64,000 bases of DNA from Chitinophagaceae bacterium (GTDB taxonomy: Bacteria; Bacteroidota; Bacteroidia; Chitinophagales; Chitinophagaceae). Where the stretch lies: the NCBI GenBank assembly GCA_947446645.1, contig CANFHA010000012.1, positions 62,001-126,000 of the forward strand. The letters are read 5' to 3'. The translations under genes and the position numbers were made by a program. Of this stretch, positions 17,864-27,035 are shown piece by piece (positions within the stretch are counted from its first letter, which is position 1; each line of letters begins with the position of its first letter). The notes beneath the pieces are model-generated. The model had not been told where the DNA came from. It saw nothing but the letters and a program-made list of their open reading frames with translations, and did not search any database.

Positions 17864-18247
17864 TCAGCTGCCTATGCGGTGCTTCAGATCGCTAACCTGC
17901 GTATTCCACAGGCGCTCCTGGTCTTTCTGGTCTGCTTTATCTGCAAAATCGGTAATGCGAAGAATAGTTTCGCTGGTTACCGGGCTGGTCTCTATACTGA
18001 ACTCAAAAAACTCATCTTTACTTTGATAGTTCCAACGATACCTTATAAATTCATTTTCAACGTGTTCCAGTATCTCTGCAGTATCCACGCTGCCATTCCA
18101 GCTAAAGAAAAAGGTATGGTCCCGCTGATCTACTTTGTCTGCAAACCACTCCTGTAGCCCTACTGGCGTAGATAAAAACTCGTACAATATGGTTGGGGAG
18201 CAACGTATCGGGAATTCTAATGAGTACATTAATTTCTTCTTATTCAT
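17864..18247 (-). CDS. START-like (SRPBCC) domain protein
   Basis: About 127 residues from the ATG at 18247 (a GTG 15 nt upstream is also possible). The sequence matches the small Bacteroidota START-like family related to Aha1/SRPBCC: LEFPIRCSPTILYEFLSTP, then LQEWFADKV, FFFSWNGS and a C-terminal helix. Such folds bind hydrophobic ligands; no ligand is known here. It is transcribed divergently from rpoD and ends before a terminator, so it is probably monocistronic. Confidence 0.75.
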   Translation of the reverse strand: MNKKKLMYSLEFPIRCSPTILYEFLSTPVGLQEWFADKVDQRDHTFFFSWNGSVDTAEILEHVENEFIRYRWNYQSKDEFFEFSIETSPVTSETILRITDFADKADQKDQERLWNTQVSDLKHRIGS

Positions 18248-18497
18248 CGTCGAACTATTCACTAGTTAATTGTTAGGGTGCAATAATAAAAAAAGGATGC
18301 TACAATCAAAATTTTATTATCGATTCTATCAAATATTTATTCGTCATATTCAAAACATATAAGGAATTCCTGTTAATACAATCATAATTTTTTTTGTTTG
18401 GAATTGTTAAGAGCGTTAGATTTGCCATAATATTGTCAAGCCTATCAGATTTCTATGGTTGTGAGTTTACATTTTTAAAACCTCAATTCTTTGTCCT

Positions 18498-19373
18498 ATG
18501 TCCATGCGTCAGTTAAAGATCACGAAATCGATTACTAATCGCGAAAGCCAGTCTCTTGAAAAGTATTTGCAGGAAATTGGAAAGGTAGATCTTATTACTC
18601 CTGAAGAGGAAGTTCAACTAGCTATCCGCATCAAGCAGGGCGATCAGCGTGCACTTGAAAAGCTTACAAAAGCAAACCTTCGTTTTGTGGTATCAGTTGC
18701 AAAACAGTATCAGAACCAGGGTCTCTCTCTGAGTGACCTTATAAATGAGGGTAACCTTGGTCTTATCAAAGCAGCACAGCGCTTTGATGAAACACGTGGT
18801 TTTAAATTCATATCCTATGCTGTGTGGTGGATCCGTCAATCTATATTGCAGGCACTCGCAGAGCAGTCGCGTATTGTGCGCCTGCCGCTGAATAAGGTCG
18901 GTCTGTCTAACAAGATAAGCAAGGCCTACTCACAGCTGGAGCAGGAATATGAGCGTGAGCCATCTACCGAAGAGCTGGCTGAGTTGCTGGAAATAGGCAC
19001 TGAAGAAGTGGAAACAACACTTGGCGTAGCTGCAAGGCACGTATCTGTTGATGCTCCTTTTGTGGATAGCGAAGACAATACCTTACTGGATATATTGGAG
19101 AATCCGAACTCGGATTCTGCAGATGCAGAGCTTTACCATGGTGAATCCCTGCGTTGCGAAATAGAACGTTCATTGAGCACTCTCACTGACCGCCAGCGCG
19201 ATGTGATCAAGCTTTATTTCGGTATAGGTGTAGCCAACCCAATGAGCCTGGAAGATATAGGTGAGAAATTCTCCCTTACCCGTGAGCGTGTGCGCCAGAT
19301 AAAAGATAAGGCGATAACTAAACTGCGCACAGCTAGTCGTTGCCAGTTGCTGAAGACATATTTGGGTAATTAA
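18498..19373 (+). CDS. rpoD: Primary sigma factor RpoD (Bacteroidota short form)
   Basis: 291 residues (289 if the second ATG at 18504 is used). The N-terminus [15 protein letters not shown] is characteristic of Bacteroidota housekeeping sigma factors, which lack the long region 1.1 and acidic insertion of E. coli RpoD. Region 2 ([35 protein letters not shown]), region 3 and region 4 ([29 protein letters not shown]) are intact. It would recognise the TTTG/TAnnTTTG promoters seen across the window. Ends at a strong terminator shared in sequence with trmH. Confidence 0.97.
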   Translation: MSMRQLKITKSITNRESQSLEKYLQEIGKVDLITPEEEVQLAIRIKQGDQRALEKLTKANLRFVVSVAKQYQNQGLSLSDLINEGNLGLIKAAQRFDETRGFKFISYAVWWIRQSILQALAEQSRIVRLPLNKVGLSNKISKAYSQLEQEYEREPSTEELAELLEIGTEEVETTLGVAARHVSVDAPFVDSEDNTLLDILENPNSDSADAELYHGESLRCEIERSLSTLTDRQRDVIKLYFGIGVANPMSLEDIGEKFSLTRERVRQIKDKAITKLRTASRCQLLKTYLGN

Positions 19374-19392
19374 TAAATTAGAGACTCATTCC

Positions 19393-19430
19393 AACGTCCC
19401 GTATACATCATACGGGACGTTTTAATTTTT
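19393..19430 (+). terminator. Strong terminator after rpoD, overlapping the 3' end of trmH
   Basis: A perfect 12-bp stem AACGTCCCGTAT / ATACGGGACGTT (19393-19404, 19410-19421) with a 5-nt loop is followed by TTTAATTTTT. The minus-strand reading of the right arm encodes the last codons and stop of trmH. No T-run follows on the minus strand, so it should act mainly on rpoD. Confidence 0.88.
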
Positions 19431-20019
19431 CGCTATCATACATGCCCCAACCTTCAGCCAGTCCTTTCCACTCGCTTTCCGGCAGGCGGGGATTGCCATC
19501 GTAATAGCCGGCATTGAGGCGCTGGCGCATGGCTTCATAAAGTGTAATGGCGCAGGCCACCGAGATATTCAGCGATTGCACCATACCCACCTGGGGTATA
19601 ATGAAATTACCGTCGCAATACTCCAGGCACTCCTCTGTAACGCCGGAGTGTTCGTTCCCAAAAACCAGTGCAACACGCTCGGTTAGCTTCAGATCATACA
19701 GTGAGTGAGATTCCACGCCAAGGTGAGTAGCATAGACCTTATCGCAACATTTGCGCACAGCCGCCATACATTCGGCCGTGTCTTCATATTGGTGAATGCT
19801 GAGCCATCCGGCCGCACTGGCGGAGCTGGTTTTGCCAAAGCGTTTATGACGGGCAATTTTAGTGGTCAGTACAAAGACGTCCTGTACCCCTACCGCATCG
19901 CACGTGCGCATTACCGCAGATATATTGTGCGGATCATGCACATTTTCCATCACTACTACCAGGCCACTCTGGCGGTGGTTCAGTACTCTCGTTATTTTAG
20001 CTTCCCTTTCAGGCGTCAT
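19408..20019 (-). CDS. trmH: TrmH-family tRNA 2'-O-methyltransferase
   Basis: 203 residues from the ATG at 20019 (an in-frame TTG lies three codons upstream). SPOUT signatures are complete: motif 1 HNISAVMRTCDAVG, motif 2 VALVFGNEHSGV and motif 3 IIPQVGMVQSLNISVA. The N-terminus MTPEREAKITRVLNHRQ agrees with TrmH, which makes Gm18 in tRNA from S-adenosylmethionine. Another SpoU paralogue with a different target is possible. Convergent with rpoD, and its stop codon lies inside the rpoD terminator hairpin. Confidence 0.87.
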   Translation of the reverse strand: MTPEREAKITRVLNHRQSGLVVVMENVHDPHNISAVMRTCDAVGVQDVFVLTTKIARHKRFGKTSSASAAGWLSIHQYEDTAECMAAVRKCCDKVYATHLGVESHSLYDLKLTERVALVFGNEHSGVTEECLEYCDGNFIIPQVGMVQSLNISVACAITLYEAMRQRLNAGYYDGNPRLPESEWKGLAEGWGMYDSEKLKRPV

Positions 20020-20196
20020 ATGATACAAGATAATTAATTGGTGCAGTACTTCGGCAGAAATACCTTCTAAAATATTTATGGCGCGAATTTAGTAATAGAA
20101 CAGATGATATAGTAGTAAAGAAATGTAGTATCACCGTTCCTTAGAATTGTTGTACTTTTCACTCAAAATAAAATAATAGTACCGGTAGCCGTAAAT

Positions 20197-23100
20197 ATGA
20201 ATCCCAGCATAGTACTTGGAGCACACAGACCTGATCTTTTGCATGAAGAAACGCTTGCAGATATTTTCCGTGCTTCTGCACAGAAGTTTTCAGCAAATAC
20301 GGCAATTATTTTCGGGGACAAGTCGGTAACTTATGCTGAGTTGGACAGGTGGAGTGATGCGATGGCCGATCATTTGTACCAGAATGGAATAAGGCCGGGC
20401 GACCCGGTGGGGATCTGGTGGCCGCGGGGCCTTGAACTTCATGTAGCTGTATTAGGGATTGTGAAGGCCGGAGGATCATATGTGCCACTGGATCAGGAAA
20501 TGCCTGCAGAACGAGTGGAGACCGTATTGAATGAAGTAGGCGCAAAAGGGTATATAAGCCAGGGGAAAATAAATGTAAGCTGTCCTCTATTTTCCGTGGT
20601 GCCGCAGCCTACGCCGCAGGCGGTTATACCGAGGACACAGGGTGCCCAGCCAGACAATTGGGCGTATGTGCTGTACACATCAGGCAGTACAGGGAAGCCT
20701 AAAGGCATACCAATAGCCCACAGGCAAATATGCCACTTTGTGCGTGCGGAACAGACGGTGCTTGAGGTGCAAAGCACAGACCGAGTTTACCAGGGGTTTT
20801 CTATATCGTTCGATATGTGGTGCGAGGAGGTATGGATAAGCTACCTGGCTGGTGCTACGCTTTGGGTAGCCGATGCAGCTACCGCAAAATCAATTGATGA
20901 ACTTACAGATATTTTAAGACGGCAGCGTATCACTGTGCTGCACGCAGTGCCTAGTTTGCTTGCGGTGATGGAGGATGATATTTCTTCTTCACTACGCATA
21001 GTGAACGCGGGTGGGGAGGCATGCACTACCCAGGTGCTCGCACGATGGTCCATACCATCGCGCAAATTCTATAATAGTTACGGGCCTACAGAAACCACAG
21101 TAACCGCTACAATAACTGCACTAAAGCCAGGAGACCCTATTACCATAGGCATTCCATTGCCCAATTACAATCTTGCAGTTGTAGATGAGCAAATGAATAT
21201 ACTGCCAGTAGGGGAACGTGGTGAACTTGTAGTAACCGGAGCTGGCGTATGTAAAGGGTATATAAACCTACCGGAGCTTACTGCTCAGAAATTTGTTGCA
21301 AAGCCTGACGGCATGGCGGCCCTGCCGGGTGACATGGTTTACCGTACAGGCGATGCTGCGGTGATAAATCCGGACGGAAGCATAGATTTTCAGGGTCGCT
21401 TTGACGACCAGGTGAAACTTCGCGGCTACCGTATAGAACTGGGGGAGATAGAGACCCGCCTCGGCAGCCTTACTGACATTACCGCCGCTGCTGTGGTGGT
21501 GAAGAAAGATGCAAATGGTCAGGACCACCTGGCTGGCTATGTAGTGTGCGACGACCCCATAACCATGAACCAGCAGCACATACGGGAAGAACTGGCCAAG
21601 GTGCTTCCCGCTTACATGGTGCCAAGCGTAATAATGCAGCTGATAGAGATGCCCCGGCTGCCCAGCGGTAAAATAAACCGCAAGGCGCTGCCTATGCCGG
21701 CCATGCTGATGGAGAATGCCGCGGCAATAACAAACGAAATAATAGATCTGGATGCTCCGGTAGAGGAACGTGTAATAGCAGCGCTGAAGAAATTTTTCCC
21801 GAACAGGAATATTGACCTCTCACAGGATTTTTTCACAGATCTCGGTGGCCACTCATTGCTTGCTGCGGCATTCGTGTCCCGGTTGCGGCGCGAAGCCAAC
21901 ATACCGCAGGCCGCTCTGAAAGACATTTATCTTATTCGCCCGCTCAATAAGCTGGTAGAACACTGGAAGCTGAAGCCTACAGAAGAAATAAAAGCCAAGA
22001 AAGTATTTAACGAAATACCTAAAAAGCGTTTCCTGCTGTGTGGCATTGCGCAGACTTTTGCGTTGCTCATGGTTTACGGGCTTTTCGCTGTTCAGATATT
22101 TTTCCCATATCTCGGTTATTATTATGTAGCCGAAGAAACCAAGAATACAGCGTATGCGGTTACTACCGCATTGTGTTTGTTCTGCTTCATACCTCCTTTG
22201 TTTGCTGCGCTTACCATAGGTGTAAAATGGCTGGTTATTGGTAAGATGAAGGAAGGCGATTATCCGCTTTGGGGCAGCTATTATTTCAGGTGGTGGTTTG
22301 TAAAGACCATGCAGCGCCTGCTGCCGGCGCAGTTTCTGAATGGTACGCCTCTTTATGCAGGCTACCTGAGCCGCATGGGTGTAAAGGTAGCTAAAGACGT
22401 GCAGCTGGGCGCTGTAGTTATTGGCGCAGAAGACCTGGTGACAATCGGCAGTGATGTAAGCATCAGCTCGCGTGTTACCATCAACAATGCCTATGTGGAA
22501 GATGGCTTGCTGAAACTTAGGCGGGTGACGCTTGGCGATCACGCCTATATTGGCAGTGGCGCCATAATAGCCGGCGGGTCAACAGTGGAAGCATGGGGTG
22601 AGCTGCAGGATCTCAGCTATCTGCAGGAGGGTAAAACCATAAAGAGCGGTGAAGTATGGCAGGGCAGCCCAGCGGCACTCAAGGAAACCAAGGCAATAGA
22701 AGATCTCCCGCAGCCACTATATGTTTCACCTGGAAAACGGCGCAGATATACACTCATATTTACGCTTACGCTGCTTATTTTCCCATTTGTTATCCTGTTG
22801 CCGCTACTGCCCACTATCATCATTATTCACAACATCGATAATTCTACGCCCGACTACGATTTTAGTTACCTCGTTATTACTCCATCGCTGGCGCTAACGT
22901 ATATTATTGTGTTTGCTGTAGTAACCGTAATTCTTACCCGGCTGCTGCAGTGGGGTATAAAGCCGGGCAAATATCCTATATACAGCATGTTTTACGTGCG
23001 CAAGTGGTTTGCTGACCAGCTGATGTCTTTATCGCTTATCGTGTTGCATCCTATCTATGCCACGGTCTACATCTCTCTGCTGTTTCGTGCGCTGGGTGCC

Positions 23101-24138
23101 AAGGTGGGTAAGAATACGGAGATATCAACAGCAAGCAGTGTTACTCATCCCCTGCTGGAACTGGGCAAGGGTGCATTCATAGCAGATGCTGTAACCCTTG
23201 GGGAGTCGGACGTAAGAGGCCAGCAACTGATTCTGGATAAGACAATAATTGGCAACAACAGCTTTGTGGGCAATAGCGCACTGATACCGCAGGGCTATAA
23301 GCTTCCGGGTCGCATGCTGATAGGTGTGTTGTCAGTGCCGCCAAGTAAGGAGCAACTGGAAAGTGCAACTGCAAAAGACTGGTTTGGCTCGCCTTCTATA
23401 GCGCTGCCGCGCCGGCAGGCCAGTCGCACATTTGCGGCCGAGCTTACTTCGCGACCATCTGCCGGAAGAATACTCTCGCGCAGCGTGGTTGAGTTTATAC
23501 GTATACTTATACCCGAGACCGTTATACTTATCTGTAGTATCCTGTTCATTGCCTATGCGCACGATCTGTTAGTTGGCCAGCCGTGGTGGAAGGTGGTGAT
23601 GCAGCTGCCGCTATACTACCTGTTTTTCATGGGGCTGCCTGCCTTTATAGTTACTGCAGCCCTTAAGTGGCTCACCATAGGTGTATATAAGCCCGATCAG
23701 AAGCCGATGTGGACATCGAAGGTGTGGCGCAGCGAAGCCATTACATCCACCTACGAAGCGCTCTCTGTACCCTTTCTGCTGGATTTTATGCGGGGCACGC
23801 CCTGGTTGCCTGTAATGCTGCGTATGCTGGGCTTAAAAACAGGCAAGCGGGTATGGATGAATACAACAGATGTCACCGAGTACGATATGGTGCACATAGG
23901 CGATGATACCGCACTGAACGAAGACTGTGGCCCGCAGACCCACCTGTTTGAGGATCGTGTTATGAAAGTAGGACCGATAAAAATAGGCAAGCGTTGCAGC
24001 ATAGGGGCAGGCACCATTATTCTCTACGACAGTGAGATAGGCGATAATGTGAATGTAGATCCGTTATCGCTGGTAATGAAGGGTGAAAACCTGCAGCCTG
24101 ATAGTAATTGGGGTGGTAGCCCGGTGCGGCCGGCGTAA
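20197..24138 (+). CDS. Pls/PosA-family single-module non-ribosomal peptide synthetase
   Basis: 1313 residues. Adenylation domain (about 20-505) with core motifs YTSGSTGKPKG (159), YNSYGPTETT (292), YRTGD (382), GRFDDQVKLRGYRIELGEIE (400) and LPSGKINRK (488); carrier domain with phosphopantetheine Ser near 553 (LGGHSLLAA); then a membrane part of three units, each a pair of helices (about 612/652, 851/891, 1103/1134) followed by a left-handed beta-helix-like segment (about 729, 967, 1212). No ordinary condensation or thioesterase domain. This is the epsilon-poly-lysine synthetase (Pls) architecture, expected to make short homopolymers. Pocket residues read by eye (D-M-E-H-V-A-S-V-T-K) suggest a basic amino acid. 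A near -7 box (TACTTTTC) is at 20153. Confidence 0.9.
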   Translation: MNPSIVLGAHRPDLLHEETLADIFRASAQKFSANTAIIFGDKSVTYAELDRWSDAMADHLYQNGIRPGDPVGIWWPRGLELHVAVLGIVKAGGSYVPLDQEMPAERVETVLNEVGAKGYISQGKINVSCPLFSVVPQPTPQAVIPRTQGAQPDNWAYVLYTSGSTGKPKGIPIAHRQICHFVRAEQTVLEVQSTDRVYQGFSISFDMWCEEVWISYLAGATLWVADAATAKSIDELTDILRRQRITVLHAVPSLLAVMEDDISSSLRIVNAGGEACTTQVLARWSIPSRKFYNSYGPTETTVTATITALKPGDPITIGIPLPNYNLAVVDEQMNILPVGERGELVVTGAGVCKGYINLPELTAQKFVAKPDGMAALPGDMVYRTGDAAVINPDGSIDFQGRFDDQVKLRGYRIELGEIETRLGSLTDITAAAVVVKKDANGQDHLAGYVVCDDPITMNQQHIREELAKVLPAYMVPSVIMQLIEMPRLPSGKINRKALPMPAMLMENAAAITNEIIDLDAPVEERVIAALKKFFPNRNIDLSQDFFTDLGGHSLLAAAFVSRLRREANIPQAALKDIYLIRPLNKLVEHWKLKPTEEIKAKKVFNEIPKKRFLLCGIAQTFALLMVYGLFAVQIFFPYLGYYYVAEETKNTAYAVTTALCLFCFIPPLFAALTIGVKWLVIGKMKEGDYPLWGSYYFRWWFVKTMQRLLPAQFLNGTPLYAGYLSRMGVKVAKDVQLGAVVIGAEDLVTIGSDVSISSRVTINNAYVEDGLLKLRRVTLGDHAYIGSGAIIAGGSTVEAWGELQDLSYLQEGKTIKSGEVWQGSPAALKETKAIEDLPQPLYVSPGKRRRYTLIFTLTLLIFPFVILLPLLPTIIIIHNIDNSTPDYDFSYLVITPSLALTYIIVFAVVTVILTRLLQWGIKPGKYPIYSMFYVRKWFADQLMSLSLIVLHPIYATVYISLLFRALGAKVGKNTEISTASSVTHPLLELGKGAFIADAVTLGESDVRGQQLILDKTIIGNNSFVGNSALIPQGYKLPGRMLIGVLSVPPSKEQLESATAKDWFGSPSIALPRRQASRTFAAELTSRPSAGRILSRSVVEFIRILIPETVILICSILFIAYAHDLLVGQPWWKVVMQLPLYYLFFMGLPAFIVTAALKWLTIGVYKPDQKPMWTSKVWRSEAITSTYEALSVPFLLDFMRGTPWLPVMLRMLGLKTGKRVWMNTTDVTEYDMVHIGDDTALNEDCGPQTHLFEDRVMKVGPIKIGKRCSIGAGTIILYDSEIGDNVNVDPLSLVMKGENLQPDSNWGGSPVRPA

Positions 24139-24205
24139 TCCTATAGATTAGCGTTTATTTCGAAAAAAGTTTGGATTTATTGATTTACTCTCCTTTGGCG
24201 TGGGT

Positions 24206-25156
24206 TTAGGATGGGTCCACCTCTTCCTTATTCACTATCCGCTTCTTCACTATATACAGTGGCCGGCCCTTTACCTGGAAGAATATGCGCAACACATACT
24301 CTCCTATGATACCGAGGGAAAGCAATTGTACGCCGCTGAAAAGGATGATGGAAAACAACAGGGCTGTGAATCCTTCCGGAACGTTGTGATAAACGTACTT
24401 TTTGACTAACACTGTGACCAGGTAAATGATTGAAACAGATATGGAGATAATGCCCATGTTGGTAATGAGCTTTACCGGGAATTCGCTAAAGTTGAATATG
24501 CCGTTATAAGCAAGCTTCAGTAATTTTTTGAAAGAGTATTTTGAATCGCCGGCGGCGCGCGCATCGCGCTCATATTCGTAGCCTACCTGTTTAAAGCCTA
24601 TCCAGGTGCGCATGCCACGAACATAGCGGCTTTCTTCCGGCATTTTATTCAGTACATCCACCACACGCCGGCTTACCATAGAGAAGTCACCACTGTCGAG
24701 CGGTATGTCTATGTAAGAGATGGATTTGAGTATGCGGTAAAAGGTATGGTAGGCGAATTTTTTAAGGGCGCCTTCCTTCCTTTTTTTTCTTACGGCGTAG
24801 ATAACATCGTTGCCCTGCTTGTACAATTCGTAAAAGTCATGCAGCAGTTCCGGAGGGTCTTGCAGGTCGCCATCAATGATCATTACGGCTTCTGAGGCGG
24901 TTGCTGCGGCAAGGCCCGCGGTAAGGGCCAGCGGATGGCCATAATTTCGTGCAAGGATTACGCATTGATAACGCGCATCAATAAGAGAAAGGCGCTGTAT
25001 CTGTTCGGCTGTATTATCACGGCTGCCATCATCCACCAGCACCACTTCTATCGTTAAAGGCGATGAATTGATCAGTTTATTTATCCGGTCTACAAGCTGA
25101 GGCAGCACCTCGCTCTCATTGTATAGCGGAATAACGATAGAAACCTGTGGCACCAT
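24206..25156 (-). CDS. GT2 glycosyltransferase, DPM1/GtrB/ArnC-like
   Basis: 316 residues: a GT-A catalytic domain with VSIVIPLYNES, VDDGSRDNT and the metal-binding DGD motif (95-97, IIDGDLQDPPELL), then two C-terminal transmembrane helices (about 232-255 and 268-292). Enzymes of this layout transfer a sugar from a nucleotide donor to undecaprenyl phosphate on the cytosolic face, making donors for GT39/ArnT-like enzymes such as the one at 13855-15534; a functional link is only inference. It converges on the NRPS gene. -7 box TAGTTTTG lies 16 nt before the start. Confidence 0.9.
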   Translation of the reverse strand: MVPQVSIVIPLYNESEVLPQLVDRINKLINSSPLTIEVVLVDDGSRDNTAEQIQRLSLIDARYQCVILARNYGHPLALTAGLAAATASEAVMIIDGDLQDPPELLHDFYELYKQGNDVIYAVRKKRKEGALKKFAYHTFYRILKSISYIDIPLDSGDFSMVSRRVVDVLNKMPEESRYVRGMRTWIGFKQVGYEYERDARAAGDSKYSFKKLLKLAYNGIFNFSEFPVKLITNMGIISISVSIIYLVTVLVKKYVYHNVPEGFTALLFSIILFSGVQLLSLGIIGEYVLRIFFQVKGRPLYIVKKRIVNKEEVDPS

Positions 25157-25172
25157 GCTTTTTAAATAAGGC

Positions 25173-25180
25173 CAAAACTA
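25173..25180 (-). promoter_or_regulatory. -7 box (TAGTTTTG) of the GT2 gene
   Basis: Exact TAnnTTTG match on the minus strand, 16 nt upstream of the ATG; no TTTG at the expected -33 spacing. Confidence 0.4.
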
Positions 25181-25205
25181 ATAGAAATAACCCAACTTTT
25201 CTGTG

Positions 25206-25565
25206 TTATCGACCGGCATAAACCCCGTCAAGCTTAAACAGCGATGCATCGCCATTGCTGAATACAGTATTTAATGCGTAGCTGTCATCAGTTTGCTTCC
25301 AGGTGATCTTTACAGCTGGCTGTATAGATGGTGTGATAAACCCAAGAAATTTTACATTCTTTGAGCTACGCAACACGAGTGTTTTGCCCACCTGTTGTTG
25401 CAGTAGTTCTTTCACTATTTCCATCATACACACACCAGGTACCACCGGCTGCCCTGGAAAGTGGCCTTTGAAAATGGAGTGTTGATCATTAAAAATTATT
25501 CTGCAGCTTATGCTCCCTTCTGCAGTTTCAATATCGTGGCAGGTATAAAAATCGTTTATCAGCAT
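25206..25565 (-). CDS. FabZ-like hotdog 3-hydroxyacyl-ACP dehydratase
   Basis: 119 residues, a little shorter than FabZ. The active-site segment IFKGHFPGQPVVPGVCMMEI carries the expected catalytic His35 and Glu49. It is likely a soluble dehydratase acting on hydroxyacyl-ACP. Being stand-alone and shorter, it resembles the accessory FabZ-like proteins of aryl-polyene or flexirubin-type pathways rather than the main fatty-acid enzyme, but no other members of such a cluster are nearby. It lies 49 nt upstream of the GT2 gene on the same strand. Confidence 0.78.
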   Translation of the reverse strand: MLINDFYTCHDIETAEGSISCRIIFNDQHSIFKGHFPGQPVVPGVCMMEIVKELLQQQVGKTLVLRSSKNVKFLGFITPSIQPAVKITWKQTDDSYALNTVFSNGDASLFKLDGVYAGR

Positions 25566-25751
25566 TGTTGTTGTTTTTCTGTGCGACCATATCCTTTCTA
25601 GGGGTTATGGTGGTTTCTCGTTTCACTGGCTTCAAATAGGGCCTTTGAAAATCAAGAACTACACGCTGCAAAAATAGTATTTATACAGCAAGGTGCATCT
25701 GCTCCGTTTCTTAATCTATTGTATTTTTAGGCGTGGCTCCAGGTAGCTTCA

Positions 25752-26081
25752 CTATAGTTCTACCGGGGTATCCTGCGACCGATTGTCGTCTTCGTGGAGA
25801 CGATAGAAGGCGAAGTGTACTATTCTTTCAAGTGCAAAAGCATAGAATATGCAGTTGACCAGCAAGCCCATTGCTAAATAAAACGGGAACTTAGTAAATG
25901 CGGGGAACAGCAAGTGAGTAGGAAAGCGCAAAAAATTAAAAGATTCGGATAGAAACTTCAGCAGAATATTGTTGCCCAACTTGCCTTCGTCAGCTGCGTA
26001 GGCCTCAGAAAAGGCGAAATAAGTGAGTATGGTCAGAAGTAAACAGAATATAAAAAACAGCCTGAAATTTATTCTTCGCAT
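25752..26081 (-). CDS. Hypothetical small membrane protein
   Basis: 109 residues; not recognised. An N-terminal hydrophobic segment (about 7-29, ending AYA) could be a signal peptide or anchor, and a second helix lies at about 67-90 (FYLAMGLLVNCIFYAFAL), followed by an acidic tail. It starts 6 nt after the stop of the DUF423 gene, so it is probably the last gene of the thioesterase-cinA-aroK-DUF423 transcript. Confidence 0.6.
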   Translation of the reverse strand: MRRINFRLFFIFCLLLTILTYFAFSEAYAADEGKLGNNILLKFLSESFNFLRFPTHLLFPAFTKFPFYLAMGLLVNCIFYAFALERIVHFAFYRLHEDDNRSQDTPVEL

Positions 26082-26087
26082 TGCGCG

Positions 26088-26474
26088 TTAATTGCGCTTC
26101 AAGATACCAAATAATATTGATAACCAACCTATTATGAAAAACAAGCCGCCTATGGGAGTTATGATACCTATTGGGCCTATTCCCACACTGTTCATACTCA
26201 GCAGTGCCATTGCGTAGAGGGATCCGCTAAATAGTGCGATGCCGGTAATAAAGAATAGTGCAGCCATCTTAAGCTGTTTTACCGGGTACGCGGAGTAAAG
26301 GATGCCGGTTATCAGCAATGCAAAGCTGTGATAATATTGGTATTGTACTCCCGTCTGGAAGATAGCGAGTTGATCGGGGGCTAATTTTGCTTTTAATGCA
26401 TGTGCTCCGAAGGCGCCCAGCACTACAGCAAGCCCAGCAAAGAGTGCGCCAAAGGCAACCGCCGGTTTATGCAT
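26088..26474 (-). CDS. DUF423 (YwdK-like) membrane protein
   Basis: 128 residues from the ATG at 26474. DUF423 signatures: LGAFGAHALK, FQTGVQYQYYHSFALL, GIALFSGSLYAMAL and ITPIGGLFFIIGW, on four hydrophobic helices. Function unknown in all bacteria. The start overlaps the last 8 nt of aroK. A TACCTTTG box on the minus strand inside aroK, 15 nt before this ATG, might be an internal promoter or chance, since it also encodes aroK residues. An in-frame TTG lies six codons upstream. Confidence 0.88.
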   Translation of the reverse strand: MHKPAVAFGALFAGLAVVLGAFGAHALKAKLAPDQLAIFQTGVQYQYYHSFALLITGILYSAYPVKQLKMAALFFITGIALFSGSLYAMALLSMNSVGIGPIGIITPIGGLFFIIGWLSILFGILKRN

Positions 26475-27030
26475 TTGAAATGATTTTAGCAAAGGTAGCC
26501 ACGGAAATGTCTTTCGTTTGTAAAATGTGGTTTGCCTGGTTATAAAATACTTTCCTGGTTTCCAACAGGCTTGCGAGATAGGTGCCCAGGTTGCCCCTGT
26601 TTTTCAATAACGGCCGGGCCTCGCTGCTACGGCTTAGCTGGTCTAGCAGGGTAGGTATGTCCGCTTTAAGATAAATGGCAGTGCCGGCGTCTTTTATGAT
26701 GGCCATATTGTTACTATAGCACGGTGTGCCACCGCCACAGGCTACGATTGTATTTGTGGACAGGCTTTTGATCAGTTTTTTCAATTGGGCCTGCTCGCGC
26801 TCCCTGAAACCTTTCTCGCCATAAGTAGCAAAAAGGGCAGGGATACTGGCATTTTCCCCGGCTGCGATAAAATTATCCAGGTCCACGAAATTCAATCCAA
26901 GTTCATGGGCTACTTCATTCCCCCAGTAAGTTTTCCCCACTCCGGGCATACCCACCAGGAAAAGCAGCTTTATACGGGCCGGGGCCGTTTCGGCCGCGCT
27001 TTTAGGATTGGGATCAGCATTAATACTCAT
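26467..27030 (-). CDS. aroK: Shikimate kinase
   Basis: 187 residues; phosphorylates shikimate at the 3-OH with ATP in the chorismate pathway. P-loop GMPGVGKT (27-34), shikimate-binding DLDNFI with Asp50/Asp52, FREREQAQLKKL and the GGGTP loop near 99-103 are all present. The N-terminal 18 residues are an unusual polar extension compared with standard AroK. It starts 5 nt after cinA and overlaps DUF423, so it is embedded in an operon. Confidence 0.94.
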   Translation of the reverse strand: MSINADPNPKSAAETAPARIKLLFLVGMPGVGKTYWGNEVAHELGLNFVDLDNFIAAGENASIPALFATYGEKGFREREQAQLKKLIKSLSTNTIVACGGGTPCYSNNMAIIKDAGTAIYLKADIPTLLDQLSRSSEARPLLKNRGNLGTYLASLLETRKVFYNQANHILQTKDISVATFAKIISNA

Positions 27031-27035
27031 TACCG

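Noticed and set aside
21853-22542. 229-codon minus-strand frame
   Set aside because: Opposite the membrane region of the Pls/PosA-type synthetase; it has no motif and is explained as a shadow.
24206-25565. A biosynthetic cluster linking the synthetase, GT2 and FabZ-like genes
   Set aside because: The synthetase is on the opposite strand and convergent, and no other pathway gene (transporter, phosphopantetheinyl transferase, acyltransferase) is present. Neighbourhood alone does not support a shared pathway.
26474-26490. Promoter inside aroK driving the DUF423 gene
   Set aside because: The TACCTTTG box also encodes conserved aroK residues (ATFAK) and no -33 element was found, so chance is likely; noted only in the gene entry.
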